NCBI GenBank assembly: GCA_007693535.1
Contig: REDK01000100.1
Coordinates: 1-32,288 of the forward strand
Origin: Chromatiaceae bacterium
GTDB taxonomy: Bacteria > Pseudomonadota > Gammaproteobacteria > Chromatiales > Chromatiaceae
Direction of reading: 5' to 3'
Length of the DNA stretch: 32,288 bases
Position 1 is the stretch's first letter. Each line of letters begins with the position of its first letter. Both the position numbers and the translations under genes were made by a program. The notes beneath the pieces were generated by a model that was not told the DNA's origin, did not search any database, and worked only from the letters and a program-made list of their open reading frames with translations. This document shows positions 1 through 9,183 of the stretch, one piece after another.

Positions 1-9
1 GCACATCCG

Positions 10-1557
<1,548 letters not shown>

Positions 1558-1937
1558 GTCTGGCTCCCGTCGTTCAAGTCGCGGCGTGAATCAGTCCAGC
1601 ACGACCAGGGATCTGATGACCAGCGCCACGGGCCGCACCGCCCAGGCATCCGGGCGGCGATGCGCCCGGACCAGACCCAGTCGTTCCCAGGCGTTCGCAG
1701 AGGCGTTTCCAGAGGGGTTCCAGTGACGCAGAATACCGGCGATGTTGCTGGCGGCATCGCCCGAGCGTGACGCGAGTTGCATGTCGGCTCCGACCCCCCT
1801 CCGCAGTCTGCCGCGCCCGCACGCCTGCCCGCGCCTGGCCAGGGGCCGCAATCATCCCACCGCTGGACGCACCGGATGAGCCCCCGGTGCGTTAGGCTTG
1901 CAGCAATTCCCGTACCACTCCCCATGCCCCTGCCGCC
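1558..1937. other. Intergenic region between hsdM and the cupin-like gene
   Basis: Divergent 380-nt gap that should hold promoters for hsdM (minus) and the cupin-like gene (plus). Apart from the possible 63-residue ORF at 1591-1782, no convincing gene, repeat or promoter pair was found. Confidence 0.4.
1591..1782 (-). CDS. Possible small ORF (63 aa) upstream of hsdM, unrecognised
   Basis: An ATG-started 63-residue reading frame on the same strand as hsdM, ending 33 nt before it. Codon third positions are mostly G/C, as in true genes here, and the translation has mixed composition (for example NASANAWERLGLVRAH) rather than the Arg/Pro-rich look of shadow frames. No family is recognised and no strong ribosome site is seen. 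It could be a small gene, the decayed end of a larger gene, or chance. Confidence 0.25.
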   Translation of the reverse strand: MQLASRSGDAASNIAGILRHWNPSGNASANAWERLGLVRAHRRPDAWAVRPVALVIRSLVVLD

Positions 1938-2453
1938 GTGCACCTGATCGAGACCCTGCTGGAACGTCTGACCAATCATCTGCCCTGCCGTATCATCGAT
2001 GGCGAGGGCGGCGAGCCCTACCTGGAACGCTATTACCTCGCCGGTCTAGGCGGCTGGCATGCCTATCTTCATCGTTTCGTGGATTCGGACCCGGACCGCG
2101 GGCTGCACGATCATCCCTGGGACCTAGCCCTGAGCCTCATCCTGACCGGCGGTTACGATGAACTGCGGGCCGCCCCGGGCAATGATCCGCCGGTGCAGCG
2201 ACGCACGCGCCGCCCCGGCGGCTTCAACCAGCTGCGCGGGCAGGACTACCATCGCATCCTGTTGCGTGCCGGGCGCCCGGCCTGGACCCTGTTCGTGCAT
2301 GGTCCGCGGGTCAAGGGCTGGGGCTTCGTGCGCGAGGGGATCCATCAGCCGATGGCGGCCTCCGCTGCCGACTTCCGGCATCGCGACTGGTGGCGACAGG
2401 CGCCCAAGGGTCATACAGTACGGACTGAGCGCGCCGCCCGCCCCGCGGCCTGA
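1938..2453 (+). CDS. Small cupin-like hypothetical protein
   Basis: 171 residues starting at GTG; no in-frame ATG is close by. The motif HDHPWDLALSLILTGGY (about 57-73), followed by a second half with HRILL and a TLFVHGPRVKGWGF segment, is the pattern of a small single-domain cupin family often annotated as hypothetical or phage-like. The two His-rich stretches could bind a metal, and this is inferred from the cupin fold. Substrate and role are unknown. It is followed on the same strand, after 213 nt, by the Kunitz lipoprotein gene. The family call rests on pattern recognition of the HDHPW block. Confidence 0.65.
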   Translation: MHLIETLLERLTNHLPCRIIDGEGGEPYLERYYLAGLGGWHAYLHRFVDSDPDRGLHDHPWDLALSLILTGGYDELRAAPGNDPPVQRRTRRPGGFNQLRGQDYHRILLRAGRPAWTLFVHGPRVKGWGFVREGIHQPMAASAADFRHRDWWRQAPKGHTVRTERAARPAA

Positions 2454-2479
2454 ATCCCGCGACCGGAATCCCGCGACCG
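2452..2479. repeat. 14-bp tandem duplication after the cupin-like gene
   Basis: The unit gaatcccgcgaccg occurs twice head to tail (2452-2465, 2466-2479), with a partial third copy (gaatcc) after it. The first copy overlaps the TGA stop of the cupin-like gene. Confidence 0.8.
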
Positions 2480-2615
2480 GAATCCTCCCGTCGAGCACCG
2501 CCCGACTAGACTCGTCGGTCGCGCGGACATCGCGTCGGTGCCACGATGGTCTGGCCGCGGGTGCGGCGGTGAGCATGGCTTGCGGTGCACCAGAACGGCC
2601 CCGCGCCGGCGACCT

Positions 2616-2636
2616 ACCACCCACCACCCACCACCC
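2616..2636. repeat. 7-bp microsatellite (ACCACCC) x3
   Basis: Three exact copies of ACCACCC lie in the leader of the Kunitz lipoprotein gene, ending 30 nt before its ATG. Confidence 0.8.
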
Positions 2637-2666
2637 GCTGGCCCCGCAGCCCCAGGCCCGATCCGG

Positions 2667-2945
2667 ATGTTTCCACGACCCGCCGCCCTGCCCGCCATCG
2701 CCGCCGCACTCCTGCTGAGCAGTTGCGGCAGTACACCGCAGGAGGCCATCCCCACCGAACTGCTCCATGTGAGCTGTCTGCAAGCCCCGGTGACCGGCCG
2801 CTGCGCCGGCGAGACCCCCGGGGCCTGGTATGACTATCGTACCGACACCTGCCGCCCGTTTCCGATGACTGGCTGCGGCGGCAGTGCCCCATTCCGCACC
2901 CTGGCCGATTGCATCAGGACCTGCGGCGCCAAAACTGCGCCTTAG
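2667..2945 (+). CDS. Kunitz/BPTI-domain lipoprotein (putative protease inhibitor)
   Basis: 92 residues. The start is placed at the ATG at 2667 because it opens a lipoprotein signal peptide: hydrophobic AALPAIAAALLLSSC with lipobox LSSC, lipidated Cys20. The mature part is one Kunitz domain with all six cysteines (37, 46, 62, 70, 82, 86). Spacings are 8, 15, 7, 11 and 3 residues; bovine BPTI has 8, 15, 7, 12, 3. It also has the TG-C pair before Cys46, aromatic residues WY at 54-55 (BPTI F22/Y23), the F-x-x-x-G-C block, Phe76 (BPTI F45) and the IRTCG ending (BPTI MRTCG). Expected disulfides are 37-86, 46-70 and 62-82. The P1 residue, directly after the second Cys, is Ala47, which suggests elastase-like rather than trypsin-like targets. 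It would sit in the outer membrane or periplasm. Kunitz domains are mainly animal proteins and bacterial cases are few. Fold call is strong; inhibitory function is inferred. Confidence 0.85.
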   Translation: MFPRPAALPAIAAALLLSSCGSTPQEAIPTELLHVSCLQAPVTGRCAGETPGAWYDYRTDTCRPFPMTGCGGSAPFRTLADCIRTCGAKTAP

Positions 2946-3033
2946 GCGGACAACAAGCAAGCGGCCATCCTGCCCGATTCCTCGGCGTCGCCCCGGGTGT
3001 ACTCGCGACCCAACCAGCGACCAGCACCGCCTG

Positions 3034-3807
3034 TCAGTGCACCGCGGAATTGCTGTCGGGGCCGCTGTCCGCCGTCGTCGTGGCCGCGGTGGCCGGCAGC
3101 CGTTCACCGATCAGACGCAGGTTGTTCAGCGAGTGCAGGTGCAGATAGATCAGGTCCAGCTCGTCGCTGTGCAGCAGGTCGTGGACGGCCTGGGCGTCGA
3201 GGGCCTTGAGGCGGTGACGGTCCACCACCCGCAGGCCGTTGAGGACGCGCCGGGCGCCCCCGGCCGCCGATAACTGCGCCTGCACGGTCTGCAGCAGGCC
3301 GAGCCCGACCAGCCGCTTGCAGAACTCCCGCGTGCGCTGATGCTGCGCCTGATAGGCCTGTTGGAAGCTCAACACCTGCTGCAGATAAGCAGTGCGCTCG
3401 CCGTCGGCATCGAACAGGCGCTCGCCGTGGCCCTCATGGTTGCAGCCGGCGAATTGCTCGTCGATGCACAGGGTCAAGGTCTTGCCTTCCGGGCTCTGGG
3501 CAAGGACGAAGGGATAGCGGCGCACAAAGGCTGGGATGTAATGGGCATTCCAGGTGCCGTCGGCATTGAGATAGAGGTTCTGATCCTGCTGGGCCCCAAG
3601 CACCACGATGGGGGTGAGGGCCGCATCGGTGCCGGCAAAGACGATGGCGTATTCATGCACCGCAACGGGAAACTCGGCGCTGGTCAGCGGGACCGCATTG
3701 GTTTGGCGGGCAAAGCGATAGTCGTTGCCCAGCTTGACCGATAGGTCGCGATGGGCAGTGGCATTCAACGGGGTCGCCTGGGCGTAGAAGAGCAGTTGCG
3801 TGGCCAT
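3034..3807 (-). CDS. SapC family protein
   Basis: 257 residues with the SapC-family layout: N-terminal YAQATPLNATAHRDLSVK, then the segments FARQTNAVPLTSAEFPVAV and YIPAFVRRYPFVLA, then the CIDEQFAGC...GERLFDADGE block. The family is named after a Campylobacter S-layer secretion gene, but most proteobacterial members are of unknown function and often sit beside tryptophan halogenase, cupin or TonB-receptor genes, none of which are here. No signal peptide is visible. The C-terminal 20 residues are low-complexity (Ala/Thr/Ser). Convergent with the Kunitz lipoprotein gene. The ATG at 3807 has only a weak ribosome site. Confidence 0.85.
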   Translation of the reverse strand: MATQLLFYAQATPLNATAHRDLSVKLGNDYRFARQTNAVPLTSAEFPVAVHEYAIVFAGTDAALTPIVVLGAQQDQNLYLNADGTWNAHYIPAFVRRYPFVLAQSPEGKTLTLCIDEQFAGCNHEGHGERLFDADGERTAYLQQVLSFQQAYQAQHQRTREFCKRLVGLGLLQTVQAQLSAAGGARRVLNGLRVVDRHRLKALDAQAVHDLLHSDELDLIYLHLHSLNNLRLIGERLPATAATTTADSGPDSNSAVH

Positions 3808-4204
3808 GGTTCAGTGGGGCTCCGAAGCGAGAGGTGGGCCGGGCGGGGCACGGCGTCAACGGCGCCGGTTGAACTCCGCTCCGGCCGCTCTTTCTTAGGG
3901 TGTAAGTGACCAGCGACACCTGGGCGTGCCGGGCGAGGTCGGCCAGCATTGGCAGCAGGTGCGCGGCCAGTTGCAGACGCATGCAGGGCGGTTCGCTCGA
4001 CGGCCAGGCCGCGCTGGCGCCGCACCAGCGCAGCTCCATGCGGTCCCGAAGGAAACCTGCGGCACGTCACAACGCTGGAGGAGTTAGGGGCAAATCGGCT
4101 GAAGCGCCGACCCGATGGCAATCGCCTCACGGCTCCAGCCACGCGCGCAGGATCGCCAGCACCCCCCAGCCTGCCACCGGGGCCAGTTGCCGCCGGCTCG
4201 AGCG
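3808..4204. other. Degenerate region between SapC and the macro-domain remnant
   Basis: No intact gene. On the minus strand at roughly 4063-3890 an open stretch (GC-rich third positions; for example AHLLPMLADLARHAQVSLV) looks like a piece of coding sequence, but it is opened by a TGA and runs into less codon-like sequence. I do not recognise it. Together with the neighbouring macro-domain piece it suggests decayed genes. Confidence 0.35.
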
Positions 4205-4396
4205 GCAGATACGGCCGCGGCGGAGCTGCTGCGCGGCTGCTTCGAGGCAACCTTTGATCTGGCCCGGTCGCAGGGTCTGCGCAGCCTCGCCTTCCCAGCC
4301 ATCAGCACCGCCGTGTACGGCTATCCCGAGCGCAGCGCCGCGGCCATCGCGGTGGCCGCGATGACCGCGGCGACGCCCGACTTCGATCGCATCGTC
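4205..4396 (+). pseudogene. Macro-domain (ADP-ribose-binding/deacetylase) C-terminal remnant
   Basis: About 64 codons match the C-terminal half of YmdB-type macro domains: an A-ELLRGCFEATFDLARSQGL helix, then RSLAFPAISTAVYGYP, which is the conserved FPAISTGVYGYP ligand-binding loop, then AAAIAVAAM and DFDRIV. Intact members hydrolyse O-acetyl-ADP-ribose or remove ADP-ribose from proteins. The N-terminal half, with the substrate-binding Asn/Asp region, is absent upstream in any frame. After DFDRIV the usual F-CF strand is scrambled, as if by small indels. In the invariant loop the usual Gly is Ala (STAVYG). The frame stays open to 4765 but overlaps the DUF2934 gene on the other strand. Confidence 0.7.
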
Positions 4397-4442
4397 GCCT
4401 CAGCGGGCAGCAGGCCGGTCCCGCTGCTTCCGGCGGCCGGGG

Positions 4443-5120
4443 TCAGTCCTGCCCGGCGCGGCGGCGGCGCAGCATCTCCTCGACCTCGGCCTCAGCCGCG
4501 AGCCAGTCCTCGTGTTCGTGCCCGGAGGCAAACTGGCGCCGCTCGGCACGGTAATAGGCGGCATCAGCGATCATCCGATAGCGTTCCTCCGGGGTCGGCT
4601 CGTCGCCGGGTGCCCCCAGCTCCACCGCGCGCTCCTCCAGCGGGCGCAGCTCCGAGGGCCGGTCGCGGGCAACAGCCGCCGTCCGCGCAGTCGCGCCGGC
4701 CTGCCTGGGGCTGGTCTTGCGCGTGGTGCGCCTGGCCGCGCTGGCACCGGTACCGATCGCACTAGCCGCCGCCTTAGGCGCGCCCGTACGGGCCGCACCG
4801 GCGGCCGTACTGGCCTCTGAGCCGGCCGCCGGACTGGTTCGCGAACTGGCTCCCGAACTGGCTCCCGAACTGCCTTTCGAGCTGGCCCCTGTTCGGGCCC
4901 TAGCGGTGGCGGCGCCGGACGTGCGCGCCGCGCCCTTGTGGGGGCCGGCAGCCGGCGGCGCATCGACTGCCGCAGCGCTGGCGCGGGCCTTGGTCCCAGC
5001 ACCCCTGGCCGCGGTGGTCTTCTTGGCGGCGGTTTTCTTGGTCACCACAGGGGTACCCGCCGCCTCGGTCTTGATCTGGGCCTTCTTGGTTACGACCTTT
5101 TTCACGTCGGCCATTGTCAC
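4443..5120 (-). CDS. Histone H1-like Ala/Lys/Ser-rich protein with C-terminal DUF2934
   Basis: 225 residues in two parts. Residues 1-150 are low-complexity and basic, with VTKKTAAKKTTAARG-type repeats like histone H1 or AlgP tails, and a Gly/Ala/Ser/Arg middle (GSSGASSGASSRTS, partly from a 12-nt tandem repeat at 4842-4865). Residues about 170-215 (EERYRMIADAAYYRAE...DWLAAEAEVE) match DUF2934, a short helical domain of unknown function. The tail suggests nucleic-acid binding; this is inference. The start is a GTG at 5120 with GGAGG 7 nt upstream; an ATG two codons later (5114) is the alternative. No operon partner. Confidence 0.75.
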   Translation of the reverse strand: MTMADVKKVVTKKAQIKTEAAGTPVVTKKTAAKKTTAARGAGTKARASAAAVDAPPAAGPHKGAARTSGAATARARTGASSKGSSGASSGASSRTSPAAGSEASTAAGAARTGAPKAAASAIGTGASAARRTTRKTSPRQAGATARTAAVARDRPSELRPLEERAVELGAPGDEPTPEERYRMIADAAYYRAERRQFASGHEHEDWLAAEAEVEEMLRRRRAGQD

Positions 5121-5172
5121 TCACTCGCCTCCGGTATCGCTGTATTCAGTCCCGCACGGGCCCCCGTGATGG

Positions 5173-5188
5173 AAGCGGCCGGCCGCTT
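5173..5188. promoter_or_regulatory. Perfect 16-bp palindrome in the DUF2934 upstream region
   Basis: AAGCGGCC-GGCCGCTT is fully self-complementary, 53 nt upstream of the histone-like gene. It could be an operator or chance in GC-rich DNA. Confidence 0.35.
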
Positions 5189-5200
5189 GCGCCCGCGCAC

Positions 5201-5223
5201 TGTATTCCTAGTCCAAGAATACA
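5201..5223. promoter_or_regulatory. Inverted repeat TGTATTC-N9-GAATACA, possible operator
   Basis: A 7+7 perfect AT-rich dyad with a 9-nt spacer stands out from its GC-rich surroundings. A partial copy of the left half with the following bases (ctgtattcagtcc) occurs at about 5140-5152, between this site and the histone-like gene. The layout resembles a two-site operator for an unidentified regulator. Confidence 0.4.
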
Positions 5224-5404
5224 CGACCGGGTCGCCGCGTCGCATGACCGGATCAGCGGCAGCGGCACGGCGGGTATCGCCGACAAGCGCCCCGGCCGTG
5301 CCAGAAGAGCCCGCGCGATTGCGCCGTCGCCTGCCTATTCCATTCGATAAAAAAGGTAATGACGCAGGATCAGCGAGCACGCGCATTGCCGTGCTCAGGC
5401 AGCG

Positions 5405-7984
5405 CTACTCATCGCGCAAGGCCCGCGCCGGGGTCACCTGCGCCGCGCGCTGGGCCGGATAGAGACCGGCAAGCAAAGCGGCGATCCAGGCCAGCAGCAG
5501 ACCCGAGGCCAGGATCCACGGCTCGATGCGCAGTGGCATGGTCCAGCCGAAGCTGCGCAGGTTGATGACCCGGATCAGCAGATCGCCCATGGCCAGCCCC
5601 AACGGGATGGCGAGCAGGCCGGCGGCCAGCCCCAGGGCCGAGGTCTGTAGCAGGATCAGCCGCCCGAGCTGGGCGCGCGTCATGCCAGTCGCGCGCAGCA
5701 CCGCATAATCCCGCGCCCGTTCCAGTTCCAGCGCCATCAGAGCACTCAGGATGCCGACGAAGGCCACCCCGATGGCGAGCAGGCGCAGCACTTTGGTGAT
5801 GGTGAAGGTGCGGTCGAAGACGGTCAACGAGAGTTCGCGGATGGCGCGATTGGTCTGCATGCTCACCGGGGTCGGCAGCCCCGCGAGCAGGTCTTCCACC
5901 GCCGCGACGCTCGCTTCCAGGTCGGCATCGGCGGCCAGCACCAGACCCAGGGAGGTCACCCCGGGATCATCCCAGCGTTCCGCATAGACCGGTCGCGTCA
6001 TGACCAGCATGCCGCTGTCGCTGCCATAGTCGCGGAAGACGCCGCCGACGCCGAAGCGCTGCCAGCCGTGGGCGGTAAACAGTTCGAGTTCTTCGCCGAC
6101 GCCGAGCTGGCGATGATAGGCAAATGGCTCCGAGATCAGCACCAGCTCGCCGGCCTGCCAACGCGGCCAGAGGTCGGCTGCGGTCGCGCCGAGGAACTGA
6201 AAGCCCCGCGGCGGCCCGTCGCTGCCGCCCAGCGCCAGCAGCAGCACCGGGCCGGCGCGGGTCTCCACCCGCCGGCTGCGGCCCTCGCCCAAAGTCTGCA
6301 CCCCGGGTAGGGCTGCCAGCCGGGGTGCCAGGTCGGTCGGCAAGGTTCCGTCGCGTCCCCCAGCGGGCGCATCGGCCGAGACATAGATGTCGCTGGTCAG
6401 CGTATGCGCCAGCCAGTCGGAGACGCTGGCGCGGAAGCTGCCGATCATAATGCCGACGCCGATGCTGGCCGCCACCGCGACCGCCAGCGCTGCCACCGCC
6501 AGCCCGCTGCGGGTGACCGCGGCGGTAATTCCCCGCGCGGCGAGCCGGCCCTCGATACCGAACAGCCGCCCGAACAGCGGGGTGGTGGCTTGCGCGAAGC
6601 CCTGCACCAGCAGCGGCATGCCCAGGCTGGCCCCGACAATCACCAGGAACAGGGCGGCAAAGCCGAAGGTCATCGACCGCCCGGACGCCCCCACCAGGGC
6701 CAGGCCAGCGAGGATCAGCAGCCCCCCGGCCGCGGCCAGCCAGGGCAGCAGGCGGCGTCCGCGCTGCTCTACCAGGGTACGGCGGATCACGTCCCGCGGC
6801 TGCGAGCGGGCTGCCTCCAGGGCCGGCCCCAGCGCGGCGAGCAGGGTCACCCCCAGGCCCAATCCAACCCCTTTGATCAGTGACCAAGGCGCCAGATGCA
6901 GCTGGCGCACATTGAGCTGGAAATAGATGTCGTTGATGGTCTGGGTGACCAGTTGCACCAGCCCGGCGCCGACGATGATGCCGGCCAGACACCCGAGCAG
7001 GGCTCCGATCACGGACAGCACCAGTGCCTCGACCAGCACCAGCAGGAACATCTGGCCGCGGGTGACCCCGAGCATGCGCAGGGTGCCCAGTAAGGTACGC
7101 CGCTGCAGCACCGCGAAGGTCATCGTGTTATAGACGATGAACCCGCCTACCAGCATCGCCAGCAGGCTCATCGCGGTGAGATTGGTCTGGAAGGCGCGGG
7201 TCATCTGCACCAGGGCATTGCTGCGCTGCAGGCTCGGCTGCAGGCGCAGCCCCGGCGGCAAGGCCGCCGCCAGCGCGCTCGCACCAGCGTCGTCGAGGAC
7301 CAGATCGATGTGATCGATCGCATCATCGCGCCCGAGCAGTTCCTGGGCGGTCGCGATGTCGGTCAGTACCAGCCCCTGCAGCCCGGCGCCGTCGGCAGCG
7401 GTCTCCGGCAACAGCGCGACGACCCGCAACGAGCGGCTGGAGCCGGCCAGCGCCACGTCGACCCGATCGCCGACGCCGACCCCCAGGCGGGCAGCGTCGG
7501 CGGCCGCCAGCGCCAGGCTGTCCGGCTCGCGCAATAGGCGCAGCAGCCCGCCGGCGGCATCCGCGGGCGCGCTGCCGGCGCCCCCGGTGAGCACCTCGAC
7601 CGCGGCCAGGCCCGGCACCTGAGCGGCAGCGATCAGGTCCAATCCAAGCAAGGTCAGGGGGCGGTCATCGATGCGGATGGCCGCATCGATCACTGGCACC
7701 GCCTGGCGCAGGCGATGGTCGCGGCGCAGGCTGGCATAGACCGCCGCCGGGATGCGGCCGGAGGCGGCCTCGATGCGATGGGTGGCCGGCCCGGTCACCT
7801 GCGCCACCGAGAGCTGGAAACCACGCCGGGCGCTGGCGTTGGCCAGGTCCACGGCGATCACCACCGCCACCCCGAGGGCAATACCGATGATCGACAGCCA
7901 GGTCTGCCAAGGGTGGCGGGTCAGATAGCGGCGGCTGCTGATCAGCAGGGCTGGGGTCGGACGGGGGATACTGGGCATGGGCAT
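5405..7984 (-). CDS. ABC transporter permease, FtsX family, two FtsX domains (YbbP-like)
   Basis: About 859 residues from the ATG at 7984 (an ATG at 7978 is equally possible). About ten transmembrane segments are visible: one near the N-terminus (WLSIIGIALGVAVVIAV), three in the first FtsX domain (around LLAMLVGGFIVYNTM and VLVEALVLSVIGALLGCL), central ones (LAAAGGLLILAGLALVG and FAALFLVIVGASLG), and the second FtsX set near the C-terminus (LRLLAIGVAFVGILSALMAL and later). Large periplasmic domains follow the first TM of each half. Ten TMs and this length fit the YbbP or AttF/G type of type VII mechanotransmission transporters rather than the 4-TM MacB/LolCE type. The ATPase gene is immediately upstream on the same strand. 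Likely role is extraction or export of a lipidic or periplasmic substrate; the substrate is unknown. Confidence 0.85.
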   Translation of the reverse strand: MPMPSIPRPTPALLISSRRYLTRHPWQTWLSIIGIALGVAVVIAVDLANASARRGFQLSVAQVTGPATHRIEAASGRIPAAVYASLRRDHRLRQAVPVIDAAIRIDDRPLTLLGLDLIAAAQVPGLAAVEVLTGGAGSAPADAAGGLLRLLREPDSLALAAADAARLGVGVGDRVDVALAGSSRSLRVVALLPETAADGAGLQGLVLTDIATAQELLGRDDAIDHIDLVLDDAGASALAAALPPGLRLQPSLQRSNALVQMTRAFQTNLTAMSLLAMLVGGFIVYNTMTFAVLQRRTLLGTLRMLGVTRGQMFLLVLVEALVLSVIGALLGCLAGIIVGAGLVQLVTQTINDIYFQLNVRQLHLAPWSLIKGVGLGLGVTLLAALGPALEAARSQPRDVIRRTLVEQRGRRLLPWLAAAGGLLILAGLALVGASGRSMTFGFAALFLVIVGASLGMPLLVQGFAQATTPLFGRLFGIEGRLAARGITAAVTRSGLAVAALAVAVAASIGVGIMIGSFRASVSDWLAHTLTSDIYVSADAPAGGRDGTLPTDLAPRLAALPGVQTLGEGRSRRVETRAGPVLLLALGGSDGPPRGFQFLGATAADLWPRWQAGELVLISEPFAYHRQLGVGEELELFTAHGWQRFGVGGVFRDYGSDSGMLVMTRPVYAERWDDPGVTSLGLVLAADADLEASVAAVEDLLAGLPTPVSMQTNRAIRELSLTVFDRTFTITKVLRLLAIGVAFVGILSALMALELERARDYAVLRATGMTRAQLGRLILLQTSALGLAAGLLAIPLGLAMGDLLIRVINLRSFGWTMPLRIEPWILASGLLLAWIAALLAGLYPAQRAAQVTPARALRDE

Positions 7985-8088
7985 CTCGAGATCATTGAGG
8001 ATGACCGGCGGGCACGGGCCGCGCCGCCGGTGCACGGGCCGGGCGCACGACCGGGCCCGAGACTGGATTACCCCGCTTCGCCAGGCCG

Positions 8089-8118
8089 TCGGTTCACCAA
8101 GACTCGGTTCACCAAGAC
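8089..8118. repeat. 15-bp tandem duplication at the ABC ATPase stop codon
   Basis: tcggttcaccaagac is present twice head to tail (8089-8103, 8104-8118). The upper copy contains the TGA stop of the ATPase (8109-8111), and the second copy repeats the last codons and stop downstream. Confidence 0.85.
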
Positions 8119-8825
8119 AGGGCCGCGGTCTCCGCGGTCAGACGCCCGGCATCTAGGGCCAGCACGCGGCCGGCAATCTCCGAGACCTTGCGGCTGTGGG
8201 TAACCAGGATCAGGGTGCGGCCCTCGTCGCGGAACAGGTGCACGAGGAGATCCAAGATGCGCTGACCAGTGCGAGCATCGAGGTTGCCGGTAGGCTCGTC
8301 CGCCAGCACCAGGGCCGGCTCGTGGATGATCGCCCGGGCGATGGCGACGCGCTGCTGCTCACCGCCGGAGAGCTGGTCGGGAAAGGCCCCGTCGCGGCCC
8401 TCGAGCCCTACACGCTCCAGCAGCGCGGCAATGCGCACAGGCCGCTCGGTGGCGAGGACCCCGTTCAGCTCAAGCGGCAGCGCGAGATTCTCGGCCAGGG
8501 TCAGGGTTGGGATCAGATTGAAGAACTGGTAGATGAAGCCGATGTGCCGGCGGCGCAGCAGGGTCAGGGCCGGCTCGCCGAGGCGTCCCAGGCTCTGGCC
8601 CAGGATGCGGACCTCGCCGTGGTCGGGCCGATCGATGCCGGCCAGCAGATTGAGTAGGGTAGATTTGCCCGAGCCACTGCGACCGATCAGGGCCAGGCAT
8701 TCCCCGGCAGCAACGCTGAAGTCGAGGTCGGTCAGCACTGTGCGCCGCTGCCGACCCTCGGCATAAGATTTGCTTACCGCGTTGACGGTCAGGATGGGTT
8801 CCAGGTTCGGTTCACTTAGCGGCAT
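8109..8825 (-). CDS. ABC transporter ATP-binding protein (LolD/YbbA type)
   Basis: 238 residues with every ATPase signature: Walker [10 protein letters not shown] (48-56), Q-loop Gln100 in YQFFNLIP, signature LSGGEQQR (152-159), Walker B LVLADE (172-177) and switch His210. The YQFFNL-type Q-loop region and DEPTGNLD are typical of the LolD/MacB/YbbA/FtsE group that partners FtsX-like permeases. It should energise the permease encoded just downstream (about 125-nt gap, same strand). Start ATG at 8825; ribosome site weak. The last codons lie in a 15-bp tandem duplication. Confidence 0.93.
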   Translation of the reverse strand: MPLSEPNLEPILTVNAVSKSYAEGRQRRTVLTDLDFSVAAGECLALIGRSGSGKSTLLNLLAGIDRPDHGEVRILGQSLGRLGEPALTLLRRRHIGFIYQFFNLIPTLTLAENLALPLELNGVLATERPVRIAALLERVGLEGRDGAFPDQLSGGEQQRVAIARAIIHEPALVLADEPTGNLDARTGQRILDLLVHLFRDEGRTLILVTHSRKVSEIAGRVLALDAGRLTAETAALSW

Positions 8826-8943
8826 CGGGTTGGCATCCCGGGATTGGACGGTGGAGTCGGGGCGTCTGGCTCGGCCGCATCCGGCGCCAGCGCTCCGGGC
8901 GCTGTCGTGGCCGCGATGGTCGTGGCGCCCTGCAGGCTAGCCA

Positions 8944-9183
8944 TCAGTCCAACCATCGCACCAGGTAATAGAGCTGCTGCCCCTCCGAGGAGGGTGATGG
9001 GCCGTAGACCAACGCCGGCAGCAGCCCGCGCGCGGGGTCACGCCCGGCCCGCGCCGCCTGCTCGTCGGCCATCAGCTCGACACAGCCAGCCGGGAAGCGG
9101 GCGCGCCGCCGCCGCGGCGCGCGGATCAGGGCGAAATGCTCGGACAGGGATCTGGATTCGGGATCGACGATGACCTGTGGCAT
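8944..9183 (-). CDS. Small conserved-looking hypothetical protein (79 aa)
   Basis: A 79-residue frame from the ATG at 9183: MPQVIVDPESRSLSEHFALI at the N-terminus and a GQQLYYLVRWLD end. Composition is normal for a soluble protein and codon use matches the neighbours. The same frame is open further upstream, but that part is Arg/Pro/Ala-rich and looks non-coding, hence the later start. No family is recognised and no TM or signal is seen. Divergent from the first GH57 gene and 118 nt upstream of the ABC ATPase on the same strand, so it may be co-transcribed with it. Confidence 0.6.
   Translation of the reverse strand: MPQVIVDPESRSLSEHFALIRAPRRRRARFPAGCVELMADEQAARAGRDPARGLLPALVYGPSPSSEGQQLYYLVRWLD

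Noticed and set aside
5967-6992. 341-codon second frame within the ABC permease region
   Set aside because: Arg/Gly/Ala-rich out-of-frame copy of the permease.
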